A stretch of 64,000 nucleotides of DNA from Archangium lipolyticum. GTDB lineage: Bacteria; Myxococcota; Myxococcia; Myxococcales; Myxococcaceae. The translations under genes were made by a program, and so were the position numbers. The notes below the pieces were generated by a model. The model was not told the DNA's origin and searched no databases. It saw nothing but the letters and a program-made list of their open reading frames with translations. Positions within the stretch are counted from its first letter, which is position 1, and every line of letters begins with the position of its first letter. Below, one piece after another: positions 1 through 7,467 of the stretch. The stretch covers positions 62,001 through 126,000 of the forward strand of contig NZ_JANKBZ010000029.1 in NCBI RefSeq assembly GCF_024623785.1, read 5' to 3'.

Positions 1-674
1 TGGGCGAGCCATCCCTCCGTGCCGCGCAGCGAGTGGGCCCCTCCGGCTTCGTGCTGGGAACGGACGTGTCCGACGGCATGCTGGAGGCCGCACGGGAGAA
101 GGCACGCGCCCTGGCCCTCTCGAACATCGAGTTCCGTGCCGCGGATGCGGAGACGCTCGAGGTACCGGAGCAGTCCTTCGATGCGGCGACCGTGCGCTGG
201 GCGTTGATGTACATGTCCCGGCCCGAGCGGGCGCTCGAGCGCCTCTGGCGGGCACTCCGTCCCTCCGGGCGCCTGGTGTGCGCATGCTGGGGGGGTCCCG
301 GGCAGGTCGAGTACTGGTCGCTGCCGCGCAGGAGCCTGGCCCGTTTCCATCAATTTCCCCCCGTGGACCCCGATGCTCCGGGCGTGTTCCGTTTCTCCGA
401 CCCCGAGCGCCTGCGCCCGCTGTTGACGCGCAGCGGGTTCGAGCTGGAGCACGCCGAGTCCATGCATGTGCCCGTGATGGAAGCGGAGGATGGGGCGGGC
501 GTCGTGCGCTGGATTCGCGAGCTCGGGGGCCCCGTGGCGAAGGTCGTGGAGGCGCTGCCGCCGGAGGCTCAGCGGGCGTGGGAGGAGGAGGTCGCCCGCG
601 AATGTGAGCCCTCTCGGGCTGACGGGAAGATCCTGCTCGGTGGAGTGACGTGGCTCGTCGTGGCGAGGCGGTAG
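1..674 (+). CDS. Class I SAM-dependent methyltransferase, 5' end outside window
   Basis: The reading frame is open to the left edge, so the start codon and most of the glycine-rich SAM loop (motif I) are missing; the first visible residues, GEPSLRAAQRVGP, look like the end of that loop. Next comes GTDVSDGMLEAAR, matching the UbiE/methyltransferase-11 acidic strand that holds the SAM ribose. AADAETL is the adenine-contact segment, and RALRPSGRLVCACWG is the usual post-motif III strand. About 220 residues are visible against roughly 260-280 for the family. The substrate cannot be told from sequence; the enzyme is probably cytosolic. It is convergent with the immunity-like gene to its right. Confidence 0.85.
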   Translation, partial: GEPSLRAAQRVGPSGFVLGTDVSDGMLEAAREKARALALSNIEFRAADAETLEVPEQSFDAATVRWALMYMSRPERALERLWRALRPSGRLVCACWGGPGQVEYWSLPRRSLARFHQFPPVDPDAPGVFRFSDPERLRPLLTRSGFELEHAESMHVPVMEAEDGAGVVRWIRELGGPVAKVVEALPPEAQRAWEEEVARECEPSRADGKILLGGVTWLVVARR

Positions 675-686
675 CGCGAAGACGAC

Positions 687-1412
687 TCAGCGAGTCTCCA
701 CCTCCTTGAAGACGACTCCATCCAGTTCCAGGCGCCGTACCGCGTCCACCAAACGCTCATTGGCGATGATGAGCGTCGAGGCGTCGGCCAGCCGGAACAT
801 GTCCACGTGCTCCGGCAGCGATGCGGCGTCGAGCCAATACGGCTCCGGGACGCTGTAGCCCTTGTCGGCACCACACGCGGGACACGGAGGCGCCCTGGGC
901 GGCAGGCAGTCCGGGTGGAATCGCCCGTGGGATTCGAACTGGATGTCCCGCAACTCGGGTGCGTTTCTGGTGCGGAACCGTACCTCGGTGGGGCAGCCCA
1001 GGAGGCCACGCACGCCCGCGTTCTGCAATCGTTCCAAGGCCTCGCGGCGCATGCAGAGCGACCAGGGATTCCGCATGATGAGCTGGCCGAAGGTGCCCCT
1101 ACCTGTTCCCTGAAGCGGACCGAACCCCGCTCCCGTTTTCAGCACGGCGTCCGGAGGCACCAACGGGCGCACCCACTCACGCAACCGGATGAATTCCTCG
1201 AGCGGGACGGGCCAGGAATCCAACAGCTTCTCCTGTGCCTCGGTTGGCAGCACCGACAAATCCACGCATGGATACTGGGCCGATGTCCGCCCCTCTGGCT
1301 GCACACCACAGGCAAGGCAGGGCTTGATACCGGGTAGCCCCCACTTGTGGGAGGCGTTCAGGTTGCCCGTGTAGCGAAGCGACGGATCTCTTTCCAGTTC
1401 GTAGAATTTCAT
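687..1412 (-). CDS. Double-CXXCG protein, SitI6-type immunity protein
   Basis: A 241-residue protein with two CXXCG knuckles, at Cys32/Cys35 (CLACG) and Cys177/Cys180 (CPACG), the signature of the myxobacterial paralogous double-CXXCG family. In Myxococcus xanthus, members of this family are the SitI6 immunity proteins that protect a cell from its own SitA6 toxin. There is no signal peptide, so it should act in the cytoplasm. It starts 24 bp after the toxin-like lipoprotein gene on the same strand, the usual toxin-then-immunity order. The Shine-Dalgarno sequence is weak, and a perfect hairpin covers the toxin stop codon, so translation may be coupled. Family assignment is firm; the role comes from the family and the pairing. 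Confidence 0.85.
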   Translation of the reverse strand: MKFYELERDPSLRYTGNLNASHKWGLPGIKPCLACGVQPEGRTSAQYPCVDLSVLPTEAQEKLLDSWPVPLEEFIRLREWVRPLVPPDAVLKTGAGFGPLQGTGRGTFGQLIMRNPWSLCMRREALERLQNAGVRGLLGCPTEVRFRTRNAPELRDIQFESHGRFHPDCLPPRAPPCPACGADKGYSVPEPYWLDAASLPEHVDMFRLADASTLIIANERLVDAVRRLELDGVVFKEVETR

Positions 1413-1423
1413 GCGGTCGAGTC

Positions 1424-1440
1424 TTGAGCCCGAGGCTCAA
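1424..1440 (-). promoter_or_regulatory. Hairpin at the toxin/immunity junction
   Basis: TTGAGCC, a three-base loop and GGCTCAA form a perfect 7-bp stem. The stem includes the stop codon of the toxin-like gene and ends 11 bases before the immunity start codon. No T-run follows, so it does not look like a full terminator. It could tie translation of the immunity gene to ribosomes finishing the toxin, or stabilise the transcript. The function is inference. Confidence 0.4.
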
Positions 1441-2135
1441 GGGGCGAGAAGCTGAGGTCCGGGCGGAGGCACCGGAGCGGAGTAATACGGACTGAGGGGA
1501 CCGGCGATGTCGAAGCGCAGGGCCAGCTCGAAAGCCTTGCGTATCAGCTCTTCCCTTGGCACCAGACGGTCTTGATTGGCCCTATAGTACTGCTGCCACG
1601 CCGCGTTCCACGGGCCGCCGTTCGCGCCGCGATGGATGCGCAGGTGCACGTGCTCCGGGAGGAGCATCGTCCATTCGTGGATGTTGATGCCACACTCCTT
1701 GAACCATCTCCTGAACTCCTGTGCCTGCGGAAAGAGATGGTGCTTGATCAGCTTGCCGTCGAGCCGGGGAAAGGCCGGGAGGAAGCCCTGGCGATAACGG
1801 AAGTGGAACGTCATCCGGGGTCGGGCGTCCTCCCGGAGCCCCGCTCGTCTCCAGTTGCGCTGGGTGCTGGGGCTGCGAAAGGGAGGGCGAGAGAATTGTC
1901 CCAGCTTCACGTCATGCACCTGAGGCACCTGCACGAGCGCCTCCGGGTCTACGTCCTCGCAGCTGAAGACGCCGCACTCGCCTTCGTCACAAGCCAGCAC
2001 GACGCACTGATCGGCGCCCGGGTCGTCGCAGGTAGGAGTGCCGCCCTCGGCGGGTGTGACGGTTGCGCACGCGGTCAGCAGCAGAGAGGCGAGAAACAAC
2101 GACAACAGGCAATGGCTCGAGCGGGCTCTGGTCAT
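1437..2135 (-). CDS. SitA6-type polymorphic toxin lipoprotein (DUF2380-like C-terminus)
   Basis: A 232-residue lipoprotein with a type II signal peptide ending in the lipobox LLTAC (Cys23). A Cys-rich segment follows (residues 35-60), then a C-terminal domain rich in conserved histidines: KHHLFPQ at 131-137, GINIHEW at 149-155, HVHLRIH at 162-168 and GPWNAAW at 174-180. This layout matches the TIGR02269/DUF2380 lipoproteins that include SitA6, toxins passed between kin myxobacteria by TraA/TraB outer-membrane exchange. The His pattern suggests a metal-dependent nuclease fold, which is inference. The partner immunity gene follows directly. Upstream, towards 2140-2518, no further gene of the unit is recognised. 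Confidence 0.82.
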   Translation of the reverse strand: MTRARSSHCLLSLFLASLLLTACATVTPAEGGTPTCDDPGADQCVVLACDEGECGVFSCEDVDPEALVQVPQVHDVKLGQFSRPPFRSPSTQRNWRRAGLREDARPRMTFHFRYRQGFLPAFPRLDGKLIKHHLFPQAQEFRRWFKECGINIHEWTMLLPEHVHLRIHRGANGGPWNAAWQQYYRANQDRLVPREELIRKAFELALRFDIAGPLSPYYSAPVPPPGPQLLAP

Positions 2136-2518
2136 CGGCGCCCGAAGCCTAGCAATGGGAGGGTGGAGGTGGCGGGTACGGCTCTGCCTGGGAGTAGCCC
2201 GATCCCTCCGAGTTCCTCCAAGAAATCGAGAGTTTTCGCTGGTTTAGCGAGGCACTGGTACATCGCGTCGGCACTCACCGCCGGATGATCCAGGCTTCAG
2301 TGTCCCAGGTTCTCCGGAACCTGGGGCCCTTTGTTCTTCTGGAGCATGGCCCCAGGCGTTTCCCCAGGGGGAGCGCGAACGGCGGCTCCTGGATGGTGAC
2401 CGTCACGGGCACGGAGACCATGGCGTTCCCAGGAACATCACGCGACCTACCCGCCCCGAACACTGAGCGCCCGCAGTCAATCGACCGTGGGGCGCTCGTG
2501 CGCAGGTTGCCGCGTTGG
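2136..2518. other. Intergenic region without a supported gene
   Basis: Between the toxin-like lipoprotein and the RidA-like gene, both leftward. Short open frames exist on both strands, but none shows a family motif, a good ribosome site or a clear codon signature. The only clear structure is the strong hairpin at 2304-2325. The toxin promoter should lie near 2140-2250, but no consensus boxes were recognised. Confidence 0.5.
2304..2325 (+). terminator. Strong hairpin, terminator-like
   Basis: CCCAGGTTC, the loop TCCG and GAACCTGGG make a perfect 9-bp stem with a four-base loop, followed on the plus strand by a pyrimidine-rich stretch (CCCTTTGTTCTTCT). No plus-strand gene ends just upstream, so it may instead end transcripts of the leftward RidA-like gene or be a relic. 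Confidence 0.4.
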
Positions 2519-2929
2519 TCAGTCCACTACTGCGGTGGCTTCGATCTCGACGAGGACGCCCGGCTCGAAGAGCACGGAGACCCCGATCAGCGATGCCGGC
2601 GCCGGCACGATCTGCAACTCCTCGGAGACTCGCTCGATGCCGGCAAGGAAGTCGGATAGCATCTCGCGCTTCCAGTCGACCACATAGATTGTCAGTCGGA
2701 CGACGTCGCGGAACGTCGCCCCGGCAGCCGCGAGGGCGATGGCGACGTTGCGGTAGGCCTGCGCCACCTGTCCAGCCAGGTCACCCGGCGCGACGAGCCG
2801 ACCCTCCGCGTCATACGCGACCTGCCCCGCGATGTGCACCTGCCGGGTACCGGTGGCAATCGCCACCTGTCGGTATCGGAGCGCGTCGGTCTTCAGGAGT
2901 CCGTCGGGGTTGATCAGGGTTACGGGCAT
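2519..2929 (-). CDS. RidA/YjgF/Rid family protein
   Basis: A 136-residue protein of normal RidA length. Seen are HIAGQVAYDAEG near the N-terminus, the helix AGQVAQAYRNVAIALAAAG, the strand VVRLTIYVVD and the C-terminal LVEIEATAVV strand. RidA enzymes hydrolyse reactive enamine/imine intermediates from PLP enzymes, using an arginine just before the last strands. Here that position reads APASLIGVS, so the arginine appears to be alanine and classic imine deaminase activity is doubtful. The frame is open further upstream, but the chosen ATG has GGAG seven bases before it and starts exactly at the family N-terminus. It appears to be monocistronic. Confidence 0.85.
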   Translation of the reverse strand: MPVTLINPDGLLKTDALRYRQVAIATGTRQVHIAGQVAYDAEGRLVAPGDLAGQVAQAYRNVAIALAAAGATFRDVVRLTIYVVDWKREMLSDFLAGIERVSEELQIVPAPASLIGVSVLFEPGVLVEIEATAVVD

Positions 2930-3330
2930 GGGTGATCTCCAGTTGGCAGTGTCGGGTGAAGAGTTCCGGGGACGTCGCCGCCCCCAGATTGAACGGGTGC
3001 TTGCCGAACTCGTATACCGGGTCCATTGACGAACGGCGTTCCCCCCTCCGGCGACGGGGGAGCTACAACGCATAGGGCGAAGCGCAGACATCCACGCCCT
3101 GCTCACTGTGAGCTTCCATGATTCCTGGACCAGCGAGGAGCAGGCCGTGTCCTGGTCCTGGAAAGAGCGCGCTGCCCATAAAGGGAGCAAATTCCCCAAC
3201 GGCTTCCAAGGTCAGGTCTACCTGCCCGTGGACTGTCATTAGAGCGGTCGGCAGGCATCTGTCGTCCCCGGAGCGAGCGCAGGTCCTTGGCGATTGAGGC
3301 GCACGTGACCGCCGTGGTAGGGCCCGGGCC
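2930..3330. other. Intergenic region, possible gene scrap
   Basis: A 400-bp gap between the divergent RidA-like gene and the next plus-strand gene. A 58-codon minus-strand frame at 3063-3239 has a protein-like composition (ending in VDVCASPYAL), but its third-position G/C is lower than in neighbouring genes and it matches no family I know. It may be a decayed fragment. No promoter or operator was recognised. Confidence 0.4.
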
Positions 3331-4137
3331 ATGACCGTGTCACAGTCCCCGGTGCTCGAGTTCCCCGCGATGCTCCACGGCCCTCCAGGCACCATCCGCC
3401 GTGAGGTAAGGGCCAAAGGCCAGGGGTGGGCCCGGGAGTACCTCAAGACGGGTGCCTTTACCCCTCCCCGGCGGATGCTCCAGGTGCCACCCCGCGAGCC
3501 CCTGGTGATGCACTCGGCGGCTGAGTTTGAATTCATGTACCGCTCGAGCTGGCGAATTCACATGTTCATCGACGTCTTCATGAACTTGAATGACGGCGTC
3601 CCGAAAGAGGAGCGCCAGCGCATGGAGGAGACCTTCGAGTCCTTCTGCCTGGGCACCCCGTGGGGCGCTCTCTACCATGCCGTGTCTCCCCCCCCACCGC
3701 GGAGCGCGGAACGCATGGCCAGACGGCTCGCCGCGCTGCTGCGCTTCTGGGACGTGCTCCAGGGCCCGCGCTATGCGTACAGGGTGCCCGACACCCACCA
3801 TACGCTCGACGACCTCATGGACTACATCTACCGCAAGACCCTGGAGGCGTGGTGCCCCAGTGGCCCCGCCTCGGTGCGCGAGCACATGGAGCTGACGGTG
3901 GAGCGCATGTCTCGCGCTACCCGAGAGGATTGCATGGAGGCCTTGCTCCGAATGATTCCCGTCCTGGTAGAGGTGGACGCCGAATTCAAGCACCGCGAGG
4001 TACTCAGCGACCCGGACTTCCTGCGCGAGCGCCTCGCCACGCTCTCCCCGAAAGACTTCGAGAATCTCTCCAGCGCCTACATCTACACCGTGACCATGCA
4101 GTTGGCAGCCTGGGACAGGCAATTGGAACGGCATTAG
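3331..4137 (+). CDS. Hypothetical protein, mostly helical
   Basis: A 268-residue protein that I do not recognise. It has no signal peptide or long membrane segment. The N-terminal 50 residues are Pro/Arg rich; the rest is alpha-helical with many acidic and aromatic residues (RIHMFIDVFMNLND, YIYRKTLEAWCP). Codon use has the high third-position G/C expected for this genome on this strand, while the overlapping minus-strand frame is His/Gly-rich as shadows are. The ATG at 3331 has a poor ribosome site, so the start is uncertain. It stands alone. Confidence 0.6.
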   Translation: MTVSQSPVLEFPAMLHGPPGTIRREVRAKGQGWAREYLKTGAFTPPRRMLQVPPREPLVMHSAAEFEFMYRSSWRIHMFIDVFMNLNDGVPKEERQRMEETFESFCLGTPWGALYHAVSPPPPRSAERMARRLAALLRFWDVLQGPRYAYRVPDTHHTLDDLMDYIYRKTLEAWCPSGPASVREHMELTVERMSRATREDCMEALLRMIPVLVEVDAEFKHREVLSDPDFLRERLATLSPKDFENLSSAYIYTVTMQLAAWDRQLERH

Positions 4138-4312
4138 CATCCATAGCGGCATAGCCGCCACGGCCCCTGCCTGCGCACGATGGATGCCCCGCCACATCCG
4201 GTGCACTGCCTCGACAAGGTCCGCGGCGGATCCACCTGGAAGCACGCACGCAGAGATTCTCGACATCCTACGGGAAAAGTAGCATCATCGCCTCGACTTC
4301 GGAGGTGATGTG

Positions 4313-4855
4313 ATGGACTTGCGGGTGAGACAGGAGTTGGAACGGATGGGCCTCGGGCTGGACCGGCCCGAGCTGCTCCAGGTGTCCATCGAGTTCGGGC
4401 CCCAGGGGCTGCCGATACCGCTGGGCGAAGAGGTGCAGGTGCTGGACGAGTCATGGACGACGGCCCAGGTGAGACTCAAACCCATCACCCAGCTCTGGAC
4501 GACCGCAGAGGTCACGCCCTTCCTGCTCAGGACAGCCCCACAGCATGAATCCTTCATGGTCCTGCTGCAGTCGACGGCGGCCATCTACTGCACGTCGATG
4601 GGCCAGCCCGAAACGGATGCCGAGTTCGAGCGGATCTACCGCAAGCTCCGCCGGTATCCGGACGCGGAGGACCACCACCCGCTCTTCTCGTACCTGCAAG
4701 GGGCGGCGCGCTTGTATCTGTCGCTGAGGGACGTGAGCCGGACCGAGTACGAGGCACTGACCCGCAGGCTCGGCAATCTGGCCGAGCGCTTCTGCACACA
4801 CACGGGCAGCACCAACTACCACCGCCAGGTGCTGCACTCCGTGGCCGGGTGTTGA
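4313..4855 (+). CDS. Hypothetical protein in DUF2381 cluster
   Basis: A 180-residue protein without signal peptide or membrane segment. The ATG at 4313 is preferred over a GTG one codon earlier because GGAGG lies seven bases before it. The N-terminal half looks like beta strands (LQVSIEFGPQGLPIPLG, VQVLDESW), the C-terminal half is helical (ARLYLSLRDVSRTEYEALTRR). No family is recognised. It lies 9 bp before the DUF2381 gene, so the two are probably cotranscribed. Confidence 0.65.
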   Translation: MDLRVRQELERMGLGLDRPELLQVSIEFGPQGLPIPLGEEVQVLDESWTTAQVRLKPITQLWTTAEVTPFLLRTAPQHESFMVLLQSTAAIYCTSMGQPETDAEFERIYRKLRRYPDAEDHHPLFSYLQGAARLYLSLRDVSRTEYEALTRRLGNLAERFCTHTGSTNYHRQVLHSVAGC

Positions 4856-4864
4856 GACGCAACC

Positions 4865-5794
4865 ATGCGAACCCCACTCCCCATCGGGTCTGTCCTGTCC
4901 CTGCTCTTCCTGGCCTCCGTGGCAATGGCCAGGGCTCCCGACGCGAGGCTCGAGGTCAGAACACTCCTGCTCTCGGACCACCCCACCAGGGCGACACACA
5001 GCATCTACGTGTCCGGCCAGGTGACCACCGTCCTCCGCTTCGAACAGGACTGCGATCCGGCCAGGACGAAGCTCCTGGGCTGGGAGGGCCGGTTCGAGCC
5101 CCCGCTCGTGGGAGGCAGGAAGGTGGTGCTGGAACCGATCCGTGATCTCGGCAAGGACGAACGGATTCCCCTGCTCGTGACGCTCGTGGACGGAACCGAG
5201 ATTCCGTTCCTCGTGAGCCCACCACTCAATGAGGAGTGGGGGTGGACGGACCAACAGGTGAACGTGTTCAAGGACAGCAAGAGCTACGACGCGGTGCTCT
5301 CCACCCTCTACGCCACACTCAAGCGAGAAGAGAGGCTGAAAGAGGAGAACGAGCGGCTCAAGAAGGAAGAGAAATCGGTCGACCACGCCTGGGCCACGCT
5401 CCTCGTCCATGGGGAGCAAGCCAAGACGCCCTTCCGGAAGGAGCGAAAGATGGTCCTGAAGAACGAGGACATGGACATCACCATCGAGGCCTATTCGGGG
5501 CCAGGAAAGACCGCGGCCGTCATCCACCTGACCAACACGTACAACGAAAGGCCGTGGAAGTTCAGGGATGCCCGACTGACCTCCACTCGCACCTCCGATA
5601 CGGCTCGGCCCTTCGCACTTCGCATGGACCGGACCCTGCTCGTCCAGGGTCAGTCAGGGACAATCGCAGTGGTGGCGGACAAGAGTGCCTTCGAGTCGAA
5701 AGCGGGCCTCGTTGACCTGTTCTTGGAGATCTACCGCGAAGACGGGCTCCAGCAGGTGACCGTCATGCTGGATCATACGCTCATTCGAAAGTAG
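4865..5794 (+). CDS. DUF2381 family secreted protein
   Basis: A 309-residue protein with an N-terminal signal peptide (VLSLLFLASVAMA) and the layout of the Myxococcales paralogous family TIGR02268/DUF2381: an N-terminal beta domain with ATHSIYVSGQVTTVLRF and an EPIRDLGKDERIPLLV strand, a central charged coiled coil at about 150-180 (ERLKEENERLKKEEK), and a C-terminal beta domain. Family members often sit beside Ser/Thr kinases or regulated surface genes; their activity is unknown. It is in a tight three-gene cluster, 9 bp after the preceding gene and 10 bp before a lipoprotein gene, so an envelope role for the unit is likely. Confidence 0.82.
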   Translation: MRTPLPIGSVLSLLFLASVAMARAPDARLEVRTLLLSDHPTRATHSIYVSGQVTTVLRFEQDCDPARTKLLGWEGRFEPPLVGGRKVVLEPIRDLGKDERIPLLVTLVDGTEIPFLVSPPLNEEWGWTDQQVNVFKDSKSYDAVLSTLYATLKREERLKEENERLKKEEKSVDHAWATLLVHGEQAKTPFRKERKMVLKNEDMDITIEAYSGPGKTAAVIHLTNTYNERPWKFRDARLTSTRTSDTARPFALRMDRTLLVQGQSGTIAVVADKSAFESKAGLVDLFLEIYREDGLQQVTVMLDHTLIRK

Positions 5795-5804
5795 GAGTTC
5801 CGAC

Positions 5805-6299
5805 ATGCCCACAATCCAAGCGTTCTTGCTCGGCACTGTCGTCCTGCTCCTGACGTCCTCTGGCTGTACAACGACCAGTGGCGGGGTGGCGTTGCGTCCG
5901 GATGGAACGCCGGGTCCACAGGAGTGCCCGGAGGAAGCCAAGAAGGCGATGCGCTATCTGAAGCTGCACGTCGGGGACTCCGCGTGGGTGGAGCTCGACG
6001 CGAACCAGATCAAGTCGAGGCCCATCACACTCTATGACGGGCCGCTCGAGAGCATCCTGAAGGAGGACCTCGGCACGCTCGAAGCGACCACCCGGCTGTA
6101 CGGGCAGGTCTGGACCGCCGGGCCACAGGTCGTCATCCGGTACTACGAGGCCCACCCGCCAGAGAGCGAGAAGATCCCCATCTGCGCGGTGGCCCGGCTC
6201 AGTGAGAATCAGCTCCGCAAGCGGCCCGAGTCGCTGCCTGGGACCGCCATCCTCGACTTCTCCGTCGCGGGGGCCGATATCGTCGACGCCTTTCGGTAG
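5805..6299 (+). CDS. Small lipoprotein of the DUF2381 cluster
   Basis: A 164-residue protein with a signal sequence ending near SSGC (Cys20), a non-ideal but plausible lipobox. The mature part contains PQECPEEAKKAMRYL, an RPITLYDGPLESIL segment and a beta-rich end (TRLYGQVWTAGPQVVIRYYE, ICAVARL). Similar myxobacterial proteins are often labelled as Ser/Thr kinases because of their neighbours, but no kinase motif is present. It follows the DUF2381 gene by 10 bp and probably works with it at the envelope. Function unknown. Confidence 0.7.
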   Translation: MPTIQAFLLGTVVLLLTSSGCTTTSGGVALRPDGTPGPQECPEEAKKAMRYLKLHVGDSAWVELDANQIKSRPITLYDGPLESILKEDLGTLEATTRLYGQVWTAGPQVVIRYYEAHPPESEKIPICAVARLSENQLRKRPESLPGTAILDFSVAGADIVDAFR

Positions 6300-6357
6300 T
6301 GAAGATCGCGGTCCGAAGGCCCTGGTGCTGAAACCGCCAGAGCGTTATCTGGATTGG

Positions 6358-7455
6358 ATGAAAACGGTTTCCCTGGCCAGACGTCTGCTGCGCCGTGGTC
6401 TCGCGTTCCTGTCCGTGGTGCTCGGACTCGCCCTGGGCGGCGTGGGCATCGGCGGCTGCATCTTCTCCGCGCCCACCTGGAAGGGCCCCCCGAGCGACCA
6501 CTTCGACGGCGAGCGCTTCGTCAACCTGGAGCCCCGCGAGCGGGGGAGCGTGCTGAAGTGGCAGCTGACCAAGGAGCCAGGCCCCTGGTCCGACTGGCAC
6601 GAGGAGTTGCCCGGCCCGCCTCCGCCCGAGCGCGTGGGCCCCGGCGACCTGCGCGTGACGCTCATCAACCACGCCACGGTGCTGCTGCAGCTCGACGGGC
6701 TCAACATCCTCACCGACCCCATCTACAGCGAACGCTGTAGCCCGGTCTCCTTCATCGGCCCCAGGCGCGTGCGTCCCCCGGGCATCCGCTTCGAGGAGCT
6801 GCCCCCCATCGACGTGGTGGTGCTCAGCCACAACCACTACGACCACATGGACGTGCCCACCCTGCGCCGGCTCCAGGAGAAGTTCCCCGACCTGCGCGTC
6901 TTCGCGGGCCTGGGCAACCGTGCCTTCCTCGAAAGCAAGGGTCTGCGCCATGTCACCGAAGTGGACTGGTGGCAGGAGTTCCCGCTGAGCCCCGAGGTCA
7001 CACTGGTGAGCGCGCGCACCCAGCACTTCTCCAACCGGGGCCTGTTGGACCGCGATGGGACGCTGTGGACGGGCTACGTCTTCCGCGGTCCGCACGGCAC
7101 CACGTACTTCGCGGGAGACACCGGCTGGGGACGGCAGTTCGCCGAGGCCCGCGAGCGCTTCGGCCCCATGCGGCTGGCGGTGCTCCCCATCGGCGCCTAC
7201 AAGCCCGAGCGCTTCATGTCTCCCGTGCACGTGTCACCGCGCGAGGCCATCCAGGCCAGCGTGGTCCTGGGCGCGCGCTACAGCGTCCCCATGCACTACG
7301 GCACCTTCCCGCTCGGGGACGACGGTGAGACGGAGGCGGTGGAGGAGCTCAAGCGCGCGCTCGCCGAGCGTGGCCAGCAGGCCCCCGAGTGGTGGGTGCT
7401 GGGCTTCGGCGAGGGACGCAACGTGCCCCCGATGGAAGGGGCCTCCAACCCCTGA
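6358..7455 (+). CDS. MBL-fold metallo-hydrolase lipoprotein (UlaG/NAPE-PLD-like)
   Basis: A 365-residue protein whose N-terminus is a hydrophobic signal ending in GIGGC (Cys34), so it is probably a lipoprotein. The metal-binding motif is SHNHYDHMD (His158, His160, Asp162, His163), preceded by INHATVLLQLDGLNILTDP, the beta-lactamase-fold start seen in NAPE-PLD and UlaG relatives. Further ligand segments are SARTQHFSNRG, FAGDTGWG and the C-terminal VPMHYGTFPLG. Such enzymes hydrolyse phosphodiester or lactone bonds; the substrate here is unknown. ATG 6358 is chosen because it begins the signal peptide; the frame is open further upstream but overlaps the previous gene. Confidence 0.85.
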   Translation: MKTVSLARRLLRRGLAFLSVVLGLALGGVGIGGCIFSAPTWKGPPSDHFDGERFVNLEPRERGSVLKWQLTKEPGPWSDWHEELPGPPPPERVGPGDLRVTLINHATVLLQLDGLNILTDPIYSERCSPVSFIGPRRVRPPGIRFEELPPIDVVVLSHNHYDHMDVPTLRRLQEKFPDLRVFAGLGNRAFLESKGLRHVTEVDWWQEFPLSPEVTLVSARTQHFSNRGLLDRDGTLWTGYVFRGPHGTTYFAGDTGWGRQFAEARERFGPMRLAVLPIGAYKPERFMSPVHVSPREAIQASVVLGARYSVPMHYGTFPLGDDGETEAVEELKRALAERGQQAPEWWVLGFGEGRNVPPMEGASNP

Positions 7456-7467
7456 GTCACGGTGCCG

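Noticed and set aside
2275-2463. A 62-codon minus-strand frame
   Set aside because: No ribosome site, weak codon bias, contains the hairpin at 2304-2325; more likely non-coding.
3340-4266. Minus-strand 308-codon frame over the hypothetical protein at 3331-4137
   Set aside because: His- and Gly-rich composition and reversed codon-position bias; the plus strand carries the coding signal.
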